Assembly: GCA_015680685.1 (NCBI GenBank)
Contig: MNCI01014407.1
Coordinates: forward strand, 315,361 to 379,360
Direction of reading: 5' to 3'
Source of the DNA: Gnetum montanum
Taxonomy: Eukaryota; Streptophyta; Gnetopsida; Gnetales; Gnetaceae
Length of the DNA stretch: 64,000 nucleotides
A program made the position numbers and the translations under genes. Shown in pieces: positions 36,350 to 48,856 of this stretch. The notes under the pieces are model-generated. The model made no database searches. It was not told where the DNA came from and was given only the letters and a program-made list of their open reading frames with translations. Positions within the stretch are counted from its first letter, which is position 1, and the number at the start of each line of letters is the position of its first letter.

Positions 36350-39300
36350 CTATGTTATACGTAGCTGCCTCTTGACCTTTTGTGGGTTGATTAGCATGTA
36401 AGGTCGAGGCATTTCACCAAGGCCTTCGTTCATATTACTGTCCTTCTCTTAGAAGGGCAACTCAACCCATGCATTTTCGATTTGAGAGTCAGCTCGTCAG
36501 ACCAATCCCCTCGTTGTACGATCAATGCATGCATGAATATGTACTTCATCTTTACAGGTCATAACTTCTGAACCCTGCTCCATGCCTGGGTTACTGATTT
36601 CTTGCGTTACCACCCCATCACCATAGATTACCACCTTCCTACCTACGTATGGTAAGTGGATTTCTTGGTGTATAGGCGAGGAGACAAACCTAAGTTGTGC
36701 TAACCATGATCTTCCCAAGATTAGGTTAAACCTGGGAATTTCTTCAACTATGATGAATGTTGCATCTGTGGGGAACTGGTCCCCTGCTACAAAGTTTACG
36801 TGAAGAGTGCCCTTCACCAGGATGTGTGCTCTGTTGAAGGACCGCAAACACGATGTTATCGTTGGTTTAATCTGGTCAACTAATCCCAACCTTTCTATAA
36901 TAGGGAAGGAAATGAAATTTGTGGTAGCTCCATCATCGACATGTACCCTCCGGATTCCATGTTGGTCAACCTGAATTGTGATGAAGAGAGGTGACATAGT
37001 GACTTGGCCCCCTTCAGGACCTTCCTTAATGGTGTCACTGCTAAAAACTAGCTAAGGTATTAGGGACTCCATGGGTACGGAGGGGAGTATGACTGAGTGG
37101 ATCACCTTCTCTTCCGCTGGCATGTTTTCATCGACCGAAATTGTCGTTAACATGTGGACTAGAGCCTCACGGTGTGGTATAGATGTCATGACTAGGTCGT
37201 ATAAACTTAACGTGGCATTTTTCTGCCTTAGGGCTTGCCCAACTTGGGTGAGGCATCCAAGAAGTCTTGGCCACCTGCCTGTTTGACACCTTCCTCCTCC
37301 TTGATTCATCCTAGAAGACAAATCTCTCAAGGAGAGACGACATCGGACCTAGGTTTAGATCTTTGTCGGTGGGGTGACACAAGCTATGTAATCATGTCAA
37401 CCTTCATCTTTGGTGATGAAGGTGTAAATACAAGAGGCGAAGGCATAGGCTTGGGGATACTTTTAATGGTATTCCTCTTTGACGCCTCGCCCACCAAGTA
37501 GGCTTCTCGCTTGGTGAGGCGAGGAGGTTGTTTAATGTTGTTGCATGGGATGGGATTTGTTGAAGACGTTGGCCCCATGATGATGAATGGGGCTAGGGAC
37601 ATTAACTGAAGAGGTTGCGTGGTCTCACCAATAGACAGTGCAGAGGTAGATGCCCATGGTGGGACTTTCAATATTAAGGGTAACTGCGAGCTCGGACCAA
37701 CCATTGGTGGTATTGGTGCACTACACTAAGGCACACAAATCATAAATGGCTGGAAGGGTGGTGTGGGATCATTGTTAATACCAATGGCATTGATTACATA
37801 ACTGGCATTATTGGCATTGAGGGGATCTGTGTAGACATACATGGATTGGCTTTCAGGGTGTACTGGGTTACTTTCATCCAGCACCAACTTTCCCAGGTCG
37901 ATCAATCTTTGGATGTCATCTTGCAACGATAAACAATAATCTGTGGTGTGACCACATAGTTGATGGCAGTCACCAAACCTATCTAGCCTGAAACCCTTAG
38001 GAACTGGAGGCTCATTAGGCATGGCCAAAGAGGGATTCCTAAGGAGCTCACAGTAGCGTCGATGTCTCGTGTTTGCTTCCTCTGACATCTACTTGTGTTG
38101 GATGTACCCCGCTACCAACAGTTGCTTCAGGAGTTTTGAAGGTCTGAGAGGCAGTGGGGTGTATTTCAAATGATCTTTATGCTCGAAGTTGGGTTTAGTA
38201 TATGTAGATGTCTTGGGCACAGGTGTGGTAGGTTGTGATGCTTGGCCCGGTTTGGGCACAGAGTCAGCCGTAGGTATGTATGGTTTCTTGTTATTCTTGC
38301 TTCCATTGTTGCTATGTTTGGGCTTAGCCTCAGCTGTCATAGCAGCCACCATGGTTGTTGGGGACTTACCCTTGTCCTTTTTTGCAAAGTTGTTCTTGTA
38401 AGTGATGTAAGCCATGTCTTTGCTCGTCTCAGCCATGTCTTGTATGCTTTTCGTCTAAGCGAAGGCTTGGCTAAGTGAGCATGGAGCGAGGTAATACAGT
38501 TTGGACTTGATGAAGTTGTTCACTGAACCCTTAAAGAAGGCTAACAAGTGAGCCTCCACGATGGGTTCACGGATTTTGTTAAGGGTCGTGCTCAAACGTT
38601 GAATGAATTTTTGGACTGGTTCTAGCGGGTCTTGTTTCACACCCATCAGCTGATCCAGTGTGGTTTCTGGCTTCAAGTTATATTTGAAGCATGTCACGAA
38701 CTGGGTCAAGAGTTCTTCCAAAGTCAAAATGGATGAATGTGGCAACACACGGTACCAATCTAGGGCTTTCCCAGCTAGAGACATGGAGAAGATGTGAATG
38801 ATCATATGTGGCCATTGTTGCAATAGCAGAGACTCTAACCGAAAAGTGACAAGATGTGTATTGGGGTTCCCTTCCCTGTCGTACTTCGTGAAGTGTGGGA
38901 GGGACATCCCAGGTGGTAATATCAAAGTAGGGATTGCAGGGTTGATGGGGTCATCTTGATAAAAGTCCATGACTTGTACCATATTGGACCCAACAGCTTT
39001 GAGGCATTTTACTTCCTTGGTTAGTGTCTGGATGAGCTGAAACGCTTGGTCTAGACCCAGTGATGTTGTAGACGGCTGAGGGATTGTGGAGGCAACTCTC
39101 GCATGTGGCATGGTGGCGGTGGCGATTTGACCAATTGACGGTGCTGTTGGGGCCACCACTGCTAAAGGTGTTGTTTGGGTTGTCCACCACTTGGTAGGCG
39201 GTATTCTCATAGTGGTAATAGCGAGTTGAGTCACCGGATAGGCCATTTGGATTACCGATGGGACAGACCATGGTCCTGTGCCAGGATGTACCATTTGCGG

Positions 39301-40169
39301 GGTTGACTAGACCTGAGGGTGAACATAGTGAGACATCTGTGACAACTGTAAAATAGATGAAGAAGCGAATGGAGTCCACCACGTGGATGAACCTGGGCCC
39401 ACAACAGTGGATAGAATAGATGCATACGTAGGAATCAGTATAGGAGTTATGTGCAGTTGCAAAGTAGGTACAGTATGGACATGTGGTAGGGTAGCCATGA
39501 TAGGCGTGTTGCACATTATGGGAGCGTGCTGATAAGTAGTTTGCAGCGACACAGTTGCTGCAAGTGCAACCGGGGAATAGGGGTGATGACGCACCTAGAA
39601 TGTAGCATGGCTACCCATTTTAGTTGCATTTGTAGGCTTCTGGAGTGTAGGTGTGATGACAAAGCGGGTGGTGACAGACAGCGGGTTGGCCCAGAAGGAC
39701 TGGGTAGACAGGACAAGAACGGGGTTGGCCTGGCCTCCCTCATTAGATTGGGAATCGAGTTCCTCCTGTCCATCCTGAAAGGCATCATCCTTGTTGGATG
39801 TTGTGTCTTGTTGTTTCCTAAGCCTGGTCAACTAAATTAGTTGATCTAGCAGCCTTGGTACACTTCTGTTAAAAGTAGAGAAATGCCCTGGTTAGGAACA
39901 AATTCCTTCCCATTGCAGTAAGCGAACTCGAAGCTATATTTTTCTTCAAGTTTATGTAAATCCAAGGGCAGATTAGCCTGCACTTTCGCACAAAGGAAAC
40001 TATAATGCTCATGTTGCTAGGTTAGTCCCTTAGGTCCTTGATTTTGGATTCTGAGAGATCAACGTGTTTCATGCATTGGATTCAGCTGTTGTTCAGCACT
40101 GGTAGTGCCTTGGACTACGAAGGGCACCTTCACGTTGAAGGTATCAACCGCGATGATGATAGAACCCAT
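36350..40169 (-). pseudogene. Element C gag-protease (broken)
   Basis: From the ATG at 40169 to the TAG at 36350-36352. The gag core is at 39294-38455 (LPHFTKYDREGNPNTHLVTF, FSMSLAGKALDWYRVLPHSS, FVTCFKYNLKPETTLDQLMGVK). Then a Pro/Lys-rich spacer and a zinc knuckle C-x5-C-G-H-x4-C at about 37960-38010 (DCHQLCGHTTDYC). The protease at 36997-36497 has VHVDDGATTNF as the active-site motif (DDGA rather than DTGA) and FNLILGRSWLAQLR. A few stops and frame changes separate gag and protease. Confidence 0.85.
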
Positions 40170-40378
40170 TTCTAAGCAAGTGATTATGCAAAAAATGCAA
40201 AAAAAGATGCGAAAGAATAGAAGGATTGAAAAAATGTGGCAAAAGGTGGCTTTACGTCTTGTCGGATTTCGAAGGAATCATCGAGGCAATCGATCTGTAC
40301 CACACAAAGCATAAACAACCACAAAGGGTGTCACATATATGCCTGTGCATGATGAGGTACAAATCACGTGCAAGACTA
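40170..40378 (-). other. Element C leader, part left of element D
   Basis: Noncoding. Contains hairpin GATTTC-GAA-GGAATC (40265-40279) followed by CGATCTGTACCACAC, as in the A and D leaders. Confidence 0.55.
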
Positions 40379-40757
40379 NNNNNNNNNNNNNNNNNNNNNN
40401 NNNNNNNNNNNNNNNNNNNNNNNNNNNNNNNNNNNNNNNNNNNNNNNNNNNNNNNNNNNNNNNNNNNNNNNNNNNNNNNNNNNNNNNNNNNNNNNNNNNN
40501 NNNNNNNNNNNNNNNNNNNNNNNNNNNNNNNNNNNNNNNNNNNNNNNNNNNNNNNNNNNNNNNNNNNNNNNNNNNNNNNNNNNNNNNNNNNNNNNNNNNN
40601 NNNNNNNNNNNNNNNNNNNNNNNNNNNNNNNNNNNNNNNNNNNNNNNNNNNNNNNNNNNNNNNNNNNNNNNNNNNNNNNNNNNNNNNNNNNNNNNNNNNN
40701 NNNNNNNNNNNNNNNNNNNNNNNNNNNNNNNNNNNNNNNNNNNNNNNNNNNNNNNNN
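40379..40757. other. Assembly gap (379 N)
   Basis: By comparison with 56728-57015, element D's 3' LTR should begin near 40470 if the gap length is right. The left TSD of D and about 90 bp of C's leader would also lie here. Frames crossing the gap are not real. Confidence 0.95.
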
Positions 40758-42047
40758 GTGTGGTTTCAAGATCTACGCTTTGACTTGAAGAATAAATATT
40801 TTGTATACCATGTTACAGTCGGGAGACCCCGATTACTTGATGTGAAACAAACACAAAATAACAAGAAAAATGTCCAAGCAGAAGTACAGAATGAAGTCCG
40901 ATCTACCTCGTAGGCCAGAGATGGAATGCAAGGAAGGTCAAGTAATAACGTCTATCGATCAACAATTTCTGATCAATAGAGCCTGCAAACCATGCAAGAT
41001 GATCATGCGATCTCTGATCTGCTCCTTTTTCTTTGGGTAGTCTCTGCTCGGGAATGCCAGTGATCACCAATGGAGAAAGTTGTATCTTCACTAATGGACC
41101 GATCGCTCCTGCTGCCAATGCTCAAGCAAAATGTACCCTATCTCTGCTAGAAGGCGATGCTGTCAAAAATTGCCAAAGTGCTGCTCTCTTCTCTTTTTTC
41201 TGTCTCTTTGTTGTTTTGTCTGTCTATCCTCCGTATGTTTTCGCTAACTGAAGTATTTATAGGTTTGACGACGTGTGGAGAAGGTCTGGCCGTGATGACA
41301 TGTGTTTCAAACCTTTCAAAATGTCGTTGACCTAACCATCTTTGTGTTGAACTTTGTGATTATGCACAATACGATTATTTGCGTACTGTGCGTGTGAATA
41401 ACAGATGTGCGTCGGGCATGTCTCAGCTGACTTTCGGCTACATTACTCTCATTCGCGTTGCATTGCGTGCAAGAGCGTAACAAAGCATGAAAACAATGGA
41501 TTCAAGCTATTTTACGCTCGTTTACGCCGCCGAGCGTAGTGAAGCGTAAATGATGATTAGCTTGGCAATGCATTACGCTGAGATACGCTGCGTTGCGTAA
41601 CGAGCGTAAGATGAGCTATCCGCACGCCAAGAGAAAAGAGTTGATCTGTTGCGCTTCCTTGGACTTTGCCTTTGACTTTTTCGAAGCTCATTACACTGTC
41701 GTGTGTAACAGAGCATAAACTCAGCCTTGGTCAAAAGACTTAGCAAAATATACGAGAAGTCGCATATTACGCTGCTTACACTTCTCCACATGTTGAAGTA
41801 AGTCGCCTTCTGATGCTGGACTATGTTAAACAGAATCACGCTAAGCGTCATTACGCTACGTCGCGTGATATAGCGTAAAGAGAGAAAAAATAATAAGATT
41901 GGAAATCTGCAAAGGAAATCGAAGACTTGATGCCGCGCATCTCTTTGCCTTACTCTGCCTTGTTCTCCCTTCTGGAATTCGGTCATGTATTCTTACCTGA
42001 TTGCGAATCTTTGCCTGAGGCCGACTCACAATTTTCATGGTGTTTCA
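40758..42047 (-). repeat. Element D 3' LTR (left end in gap)
   Basis: Matches 57016-58305 base for base in length. U3 palindromes here use TTACGCT...AGCGTAA half-sites (41450-41610, 41690-41720, 41838-41880) instead of GCTACGCTATG. TATA on the minus strand near 41251-41259. ORFs inside (41033-41251, 41573-41986) recur in both LTRs and are not genes. Confidence 0.93.
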
Positions 42048-42113
42048 ATGGCCCCTCTTTGTTGACGGTTAGAGGGCTTGCCCGAAAGATGTCGACAAAG
42101 AATACGAAACACC
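42039..42113 (-). promoter_or_regulatory. Element D polypurine tract and stem-loop
   Basis: PPT complement ATGGCCCCTCTTTG at 42048-42061. The outer stem GGTGTTTC pairs with GAAACACC. The inner stem CTTTGTTGAC pairs with GTCGACAAAG (one G-T pair). Confidence 0.75.
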
Positions 42114-43179
42114 GGATTGGTAAAAGTACCAACAGCGTCCATCAATGGCTACTCAAGTGTCGCCCTGTCAACATAGAAGAGAAAAGATGGAGGAAATGGG
42201 AGATAGGATGGTATAGTAGGAAACAGGTTCGGGGAAGACGCAAATGAGTCATACGCTCATTGAACACACAAAAACGTGTGCATACTTATGTCAACAGGAA
42301 TGCTTTCAGACAAGCATAGCGCATCAGTCTGAGATTTTTCTATTATAGACTATAGCGGGAATGCTTGTAGAAGGAGCACAACGTGTCACTTCTGCGATAT
42401 CTCCGCTATGACAGTTAACTGCGTTGCGCCAGCTTATGGACTTGACTGTAGTGCGAGTGCAGAAAATGGGTGCCTGCGTATGTAGCTTTTGCATATAGAA
42501 AGCAGATGGTAAAGATGAAGCGTAGTAAGGGCTAAGGGTAGGGTTATAAGGGGGAGAGGGATGCACTTCTAAGTGGACAGGCTAACCTGAGCAACCATCT
42601 CAAAACGTTGTTTGTACTTTACCGCTCGGATGAACGCACCTTTGCACGACACCCTCAAAGCAAGTAACCTGCAACTAGAGAAGGAAACAGAGTGCGAACT
42701 GGAGGCGAGCTTGTTGAAATAAGTGCTATTAGAGGCAAGATGAAGTGATCGAGCCATGAAGGAGGAACTGTAGAACGAGGCCCGAGTTTTCAATCTTGAC
42801 ACTCGGCCCAGCATATCGTCGCCAAAGGACATCAGACTCAGCGCACCTAACTGGTTATACAAAGAACTAGCTAGGTGAATTTGCAAAGCTAGAGTCTGAT
42901 AGTGATGATCAGCGGAGGTCCCCGAGGTTTTTGTTGACGAGAATCTCGTTGAGGCTTCGGTCGATGAAACTAAACCCTCAGATGTACCACCGTTGTAGTG
43001 GGCGCAGTGACGGCATCTCCAAGGGGTCAGTAGTGTGCCTCTCGGCACATCTGAGGAATCACTAGGATGCTGGTGGGGTAGTGACGTTGGGACTATCCCA
43101 GCATCCCATCCCATGTATGTTGCAGCTGCACAGAGATAATCACGCTCGCTTGAGTTGCATGGGAGCAGGTTGTGAGCCC
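42114..43179 (-). other. Element D 3' untranslated region
   Basis: Noncoding. Part of a 367-codon minus-strand frame (42569-43672) covers it, but this frame has no known domain here and its upstream half is the tandem array. I do not call it a gene. Confidence 0.5.
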
Positions 43180-43672
43180 CAGTTTTAAGTCCTAGGAGAC
43201 TGTCATTGTTGATTTCAAGTCTCAGCAGACCATGGTCCCAGTTTAAAGTCTGGGCGGACCAAAAAATTCTAGTTTTACGTCGTAGCGGATAGTGGCGAGG
43301 CTGATTTATGGTCTCAGCATACCGTGCTGTGGATGTCAGTTTTATGTCATGACCCAAGGACAAGTTTGTGCTGGTTTTACATCTCAGAAAACAGTTACTT
43401 ACCTTTGTCAGTTTTATGTCATGATGGACAGCTGGTGCCAGTTTAGCATCGTGGCGGACGCGTGCAAAAGGTGCCAGTTTTTCGTCTTGGCGGACCTGTA
43501 CAACACTGCCAGTTTTACATCGTGGCGGACAGTTACAACTTGCCAGTTTAACGTCGTGCCGGACAATCAGTACTAGTTTAGCGTCGTGGCAGATGCGTGC
43601 AAGGAATGCCAGTTTAGCGTCGTGGCGGACACTTGTTACCAGTTTAGCGTCGTAGTGGACGATTGTTGCCAT
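43180..43672. repeat. Mini-hairpin tandem array D1
   Basis: About thirteen units with CCAGTTTAGCGTCGTGGCGGACG-like sequence. The stems are GTC/GAC or GCGTC/GATGC around a 6-base loop. Read on the minus strand the units give repeated VRHDAKLA-like words in a long open frame. Confidence 0.8.
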
Positions 43673-43698
43673 ACTTGATATTCACACTGGAGATGCTG

Positions 43699-46600
43699 CT
43701 AAATGTGGTACCGCTTCAGATATATGTGATTTACAAGATTCGCTAACTCACTGCCATCTGCATCCGCCAATTTGAATGCCCCGTTGTTGTACGCATCAGT
43801 CACTAAGAAAGGGCCCTCCCAGTTTGCAGAGAATTTGCCTACTGGTTCGCGAATGGCCTTGAAAACTAAATCTCCCTTCTTGATCAGACGCTGCTGAAGA
43901 TTGTGATGATGTTTTTGCCTCTGCTTGTCTTGATACTTTTCAATTGTATCAAGAGTCTATATTCACTTCTCTTCCACTGAATCCAAATCTGTGATCCGAG
44001 ACTCGGTGTGTTGAGCCTCATTTATAATGGTGGAGAGGACCATTCTCAGAGAAGGAATTTGCAACTCGAGAGGCAGCACTACTTCAGACCCGTAGACTAG
44101 ACTATAGGGCGTACTACTTATACCCGTCCTACATGTAGTACGGTACGCCCATAGCACATAGAGGATTCTTTCGTGCCACCGTCTCTTATTGCTGTCGAGC
44201 ATTTTCTTGAGCAGATTGATGATGACTTTGTTTGTTGCTTCAGCTTGACCATTCGCTTGCAGGTAGTAGGGCGAGGAAAAAGATTGTTTAATGCCAAGGC
44301 TATCACAGAAGGATTTGGTTTCCATACTACTAAATTATGGTCCATTGTTGGTCACGATAGTCATCGGGAGACCAAATCTGGTCACAATATTGTCTAAGAT
44401 GAAATGGCAAATCTGTTGGGATGTGATCTTCCTTAAAGGAATAGCTTCTACCCACTTCGTAAAATACTCAGTAGCGGTGATTATGAAGCTATGACCTGCG
44501 GAAGATTTCGGTGTGATGGGACCTATGATGTCTAGTCCCCATCATTGAAATGGCCATGTTATCTGAGTTGTATGCAACTCTATAGGTGACACGTGTATAA
44601 GGCTTGCATGACGCTGACACGTGTCACAAGTTTTAACCTTTGTCAGGCAATCCTTTTCCATGCATGGCCAGTAGTATCCTAAGCGACGGATTTTTAGAGC
44701 CATAGCCCGTGGTGCTACGTGTCCTCCGCATAATCCCTCGTGAACCTCGCCAACGATATGTTGTGCTTGGTCTTTATCAAAAGAGCGTCTGCAGAGAGTA
44801 CTGTCTCCTATGATGATGTATTGCCTAGCCCGCTTGCGGATCGCATCTTTCTGCGCGCGTGTCAATTCAGGCGGTAGCTCGCCCTGCAGGAGGTAAGTTT
44901 TAATGTTGTCATACCATTCTGGCGTGCTTTCCTCAAGAAGAGAAGATATTTGCACCGCCTGAATGATAGGATCTGTGCAGTCTGTTATTAATGCAGGACA
45001 GGTGTCGAACAAGTGTGAGGGTATGTTCAAAGTGAGTGTAGCCAGCGCATCGGCCAGCGTGTTATCAGTGCATGGCACGTGTTGGGCATCGATGGTCGTA
45101 AATCGCTTCAGAAGATCTTTAGCCATATCGCAGTAGGGCTGCAAATGTGCAGCCTTGCAGGCGTAGACTCCTGTGATCTGATTTATGACAAGCATCGAAT
45201 CACCCCTAATCGTCAAATGTCGAACATCGAGTTCGTTCGTAATTAGTAATCCCCTGAGGAGCCCCTCGTACTCTACTACGTTGTTCGTACAGGGGAAGGT
45301 CAAGCAATAAGCGTGGAGACGCACATCCTCAAGTGATAGTGTAATAACGGTGGCAGCACTGCCACCTTTGGCAGTTGAAACTCTGTCGAAATACAATGTC
45401 GCCTCGGGGCCTGTCAAGATAGGGCTTAAACTATGTACATGTTCGTCTGGAAATTCAGGCTCTATGGTTGCCTGACTATCAATAGGAGATGTTACTAATT
45501 GGTCGGCTATCGCTTGAAGATTGGCCAATATAATGCAAATCGAATTCTGCCGTGATAGCCTTCCAGCGAGCTATTTTGCTACTTTCGTATAGGTTGTGCG
45601 TAATGGCCTTAAGGATGGTATTTTTATAGATGATGTTAACTTGGCTACGAAAAAGATAATGTCTGCACTTTTTGAGCGTAAATACTAACGCTAAGCAATT
45701 ACGCTCTACTTCGTTGTACCTCGTTTCGTACGCACATAGAGCATGACTTAAGTAGTAGATGGGCACTTCCGACCCATCATCCCTCCTTTGACAGAGTAAT
45801 GCTGCTAACGCTACGTCCGAAGTTACGAGTTAAATGTAAAATGGTAGGTCCCTTTGTAGTGGGAAAACCATTGGTAAGTGTTGAAGTTCCTATTTTAGGC
45901 TATCAAATGCACGCTGAAAATCGTCCATCCATTCGAAATTAACCCCCTTTTTGAGCAAATGTTGCATAGGGTGTAGCTTGTCGGTTAATCTCGAGATGAA
46001 CCGACGGATAAACTATAATTGTCCTTGTAACCCGCGTAATTGTTTGAGGTCTGTAGGAGGTGTTAACTTGACAATGGCTTTGACCTTATCAAGGTCAACT
46101 CGTATACTGGTTTCTGACACCACAAACCCCAGCATGCATCCGATTTTGACTCCGAATATGCACTTCTTTGGGTTAAGCCGGAGCTCGTATTTGGAACATC
46201 TTTTGAGGACTAACTCCAAGTCTTCTGAATGATCTCCTGACTTTAAAGACTTAACCGCTATATCGTCAACATAATCATTCAATCTCCCTAAGAGGTAATC
46301 GCTAAAGATGTATGTCATGGCTCGTTGATAAGTTGCTCCGGCATTTTTCAGGCCAAAAGGCATCATGGTGTAGCAAAAGGTACCCCAGGGCATCATGAAC
46401 GTTGTGGTCAATTGATGTTCTGGGTTGATGCGAATCTGGTTATAGCCCGAAAAGCCATCCATGAAGGATAGAAGCGCATGCCCAACTGTCGTATCGACTA
46501 GTTGGTCGATACTCGATAATGGAAAGTTATCCTTGATTGTGGCCTTGTTTAAATCTCGGAAGTCTATGTAGATGCGTATGCTTCCGGTCTTCTTTGGGAC

Positions 46601-47164
46601 AACTACAATGTTAGATACCCAATCCGAGTAATCGACCGCGCGGATGAAACCAGCCTGATACAGTTTTGTGATCTCATCACGCATGGCTAGTGCGATCTCT
46701 GGCTTGATTTTTCGTACCTTTTGCCTAGTTGCTTTAATCTGCAGGTCTAAGATTATGTTATGCTGAATTAACCTGGGATCTAGTCCCGGCATATCCTCGT
46801 ATGACCACGTAAATACCGTAATGTTGTCTTGCAGGACCTGTTTTATAGAGTCATGCATTTTCTGGTCTAGTAAAGAACTAACCTTAAGCGTTTTGACCTC
46901 ACCTTTATGCGTAACGATAGAAACCTCATTGAGGGGGTCTTCGGTTATGTCCCCAGCCTCTAGGTCTAGCATGTGCATCGACTGTTCTAGCCATTCTAGG
47001 GACGTTTCTGACATGGCTATGGTTACATCATCAAAGGGAGGGTTAATTTCTACTAGCGTAGGATCGAATTGCCTAATTATTTTCCCGTATGGGCCTGTCA
47101 AAGTTAGAGGTGCTAAAAATGTTGCATCCATTTGCCGACCGTCCTGCAAAATCGCCAAATGCAT
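43699..47164 (-). pseudogene. Element D RT-RNase H-RNase H-integrase (near-intact)
   Basis: From 47164 to the TAG at 43699. RT (about 46850-45950) has MPGLDPRLIQHN, FRDLNKATIKDNF, SFMDGFSGYNQIRINP, PFGLKNAGATYQR and YVDD. The first break is a TAG at about 46010, where relatives read Q. The RT-linked RNase H is near 45766-45530. The second RNase H is at 45410-44990 (FDRVSTAKGG, VEYEGLLRG, IRGDS, DNTLADALA). The integrase zinc region (GLCGGHVAPRAMALKIR, CDTCQRHASLIH) is at about 44770-44590. The catalytic core with WGLD(I/V)IGP and SSPYYLQANGQAEATNK is at about 44540-44230. The tail at 43760-43699 ends NHIYLKRYHI. Only a handful of stops or frame changes separate the pieces. A minus-strand splice acceptor TTTTGCAG lies right at the start of the frame. 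Confidence 0.9.
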
Positions 47165-47277
47165 AAATGATTAGGAGAAAGTATGACGTGGTGTTGTCGT
47201 ACGTGGAAAGCTAACTAAATTTTGAATACTGTAAATAGGCTGTAATTAATGCTACTCGATTACGAGACGATAAGATG

Positions 47278-47305
47278 TGGTAGTTTAACGTCATTTCAGA
47301 CAATG
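47278..47305. repeat. Single mini-hairpin unit D2
   Basis: One unit (GTAGTTTAACGTCATTTCAGAC) at the place where A, B and C have their second array. Confidence 0.5.
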
Positions 47306-47398
47306 GCGCATGCGATATCTGCTGCATTAACACCTTGATTTTTAGGTTCCGTTTTAGGAAAGTCCCGCTAAAATCGGATCTCAAGTCGATGATTCTCG

Positions 47399-47410
47399 CA
47401 TATAAGTAAG
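47399..47410 (+). promoter_or_regulatory. TATA-like box of the plus-strand gene in element D
   Basis: CATATAAGTAAG, about 156 bp before the ATG at 47557. Same spacing as in A, B and C, but a diverged sequence. Confidence 0.45.
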
Positions 47411-47947
47411 TAGTTTTCGGTGAGAACGGGCTACTGGCTATCGCGAATTCAAATTCCTAACTGTTACAAAGCGAGAGAAAGAGGAGTAGAAGGTTGGAAC
47501 GTATAATTTGCAAAGACGTGAACGTGTGAAGCTGTGAAGGTTTTGAAATTGTGACAATGGTGCCTAAAGTGAAAAGGAAGACACGAAATTGGCTAAGATT
47601 GATGAGGTGCAAGAGAATTTGGAGCACGCTTCGCAGGCAGTGGTCAAAGTGAGGGACCCTACGCCCTTGAACCAGTAGGCCATCTCTTGCGTATTTGTGT
47701 TATTCTAGCAGTGTTTATTGTTGTAGCGTTGTTCACGTAAACAAGGGTTTTAGACTATGGACCTCGCGTTAAGATGAGGGTTTAATGGGGTTGCGTCTAT
47801 CGCCGTTGTCAGGGACAAACATTGCGTTGTTGCAAGGGTTTTGGCGATTTCGGCATGGATAACTAAGCGTAATTTGTAGGTTTTCTAGTATTTAAACATG
47901 CAAATGTGAATCTAGATGTTGATCTGTGTATTGCGTTTTCTGTACAG

Positions 47948-48397
47948 TATTATGCTAAAGCCTGTTTTGATTGTCTTGGATATTGTTGGGGTTCTGTGCT
48001 GTATAAACCCGATCGTGCCTAATGTCCCTCCCCCACAAACTTGGTTGCATGGGAAGGCCATATGGTTTCAAAAGGGTGCGCTGGAGTTTCTGCAGTTCTT
48101 ACTACGCAACTACAGCGTTATTATATGGTCTAATTTGTCAGGCGATGTTGTTGGTGCCATTTTGGAGCACCTATTAGTGGGTTCCGCACAAGGAATTTTG
48201 GCCTTCTTGACAGACGGAGCCATCGACACTGGTTGTCCCGAGGACTGAGACCTTAGCGCCCGAGGTTTGAGGTGCTTGGGCTGGATCTGGGAAATGGCCC
48301 AGTTCAATTGCTACCATGCATATAACACTTTGTTCGTGGCCCGTCATGTCTCAACCTACTTCCAGAACCTAGTAGGCATTGTGTATTATTCAGGCGG
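47948..48397 (+). CDS. Exon 2 of the D plus-strand gene: inactive FCP1/NIF-like HAD domain
   Basis: Reads VLIVLDIVGVLCC, then GALEFLQFLLRNYSVIIWSN, then IWEMAQFNCYHAYNTLF. In FCP1-type CTD phosphatases the matching blocks are LVLDLD(E/G)TLVH, RPG..EFL...F.V.VWT(S/A), and ...W...F...NTLL(I/V)DDSP. The order and spacing agree. The catalytic DxDGT becomes D-I-V-G-V, and the DDSP acids are replaced by VARH, so phosphatase activity is very unlikely. One in-frame TGA occurs at 48246-48248. C has the same layout with DLEGVL; A has lost the first Asp. Confidence 0.5.
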
Positions 48398-48856
48398 GTA
48401 AGTAGTTTTGTTGACTGTATTTTTGTTATGTCTGTTGTCTGGTTTTTGCAAAGCATAAGATAAGCCTATGTGGTATGGTACAGGTTTTTTATTCATGAGA
48501 ATAGGTTAGTAGGAGATGGTGATACGTTGTCATGGACCGAAACAGCAATAAAGGCATTTACCTTAACTAGCAACGTACGCGTTGGTGTGATGGGGCAGAT
48601 CAGCTTTGACATTCATGAGTACCCCACCCGCTATGCTGACGCTTTCGAGAATTGCCAGAATCTTGGGTGGCTACATGATGACTGGACCTTGGATCCGCCC
48701 CTTACCATTGAGGACGTGCAGAGGAACCTTCCTCCATTTCCTTTACCATTTGGACCTGGTAAAACTGCTGCGTATTCTATTGTTGCGTGGTGTAGTTGTG
48801 AATTGTGAACATTACGTAATAATGTTTTCGTTTGACCTGTGTCTTACGTTGTTCAG

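Noticed and set aside
40226-40913. Several long plus- and minus-strand frames crossing the N run
   Set aside because: They consist mostly of X residues from the gap and are artefacts.
41033-41986. ORFs in the left D LTR (repeated at 57291-58244)
   Set aside because: They lie inside LTRs, recur only because the LTR is duplicated, and have no domain.
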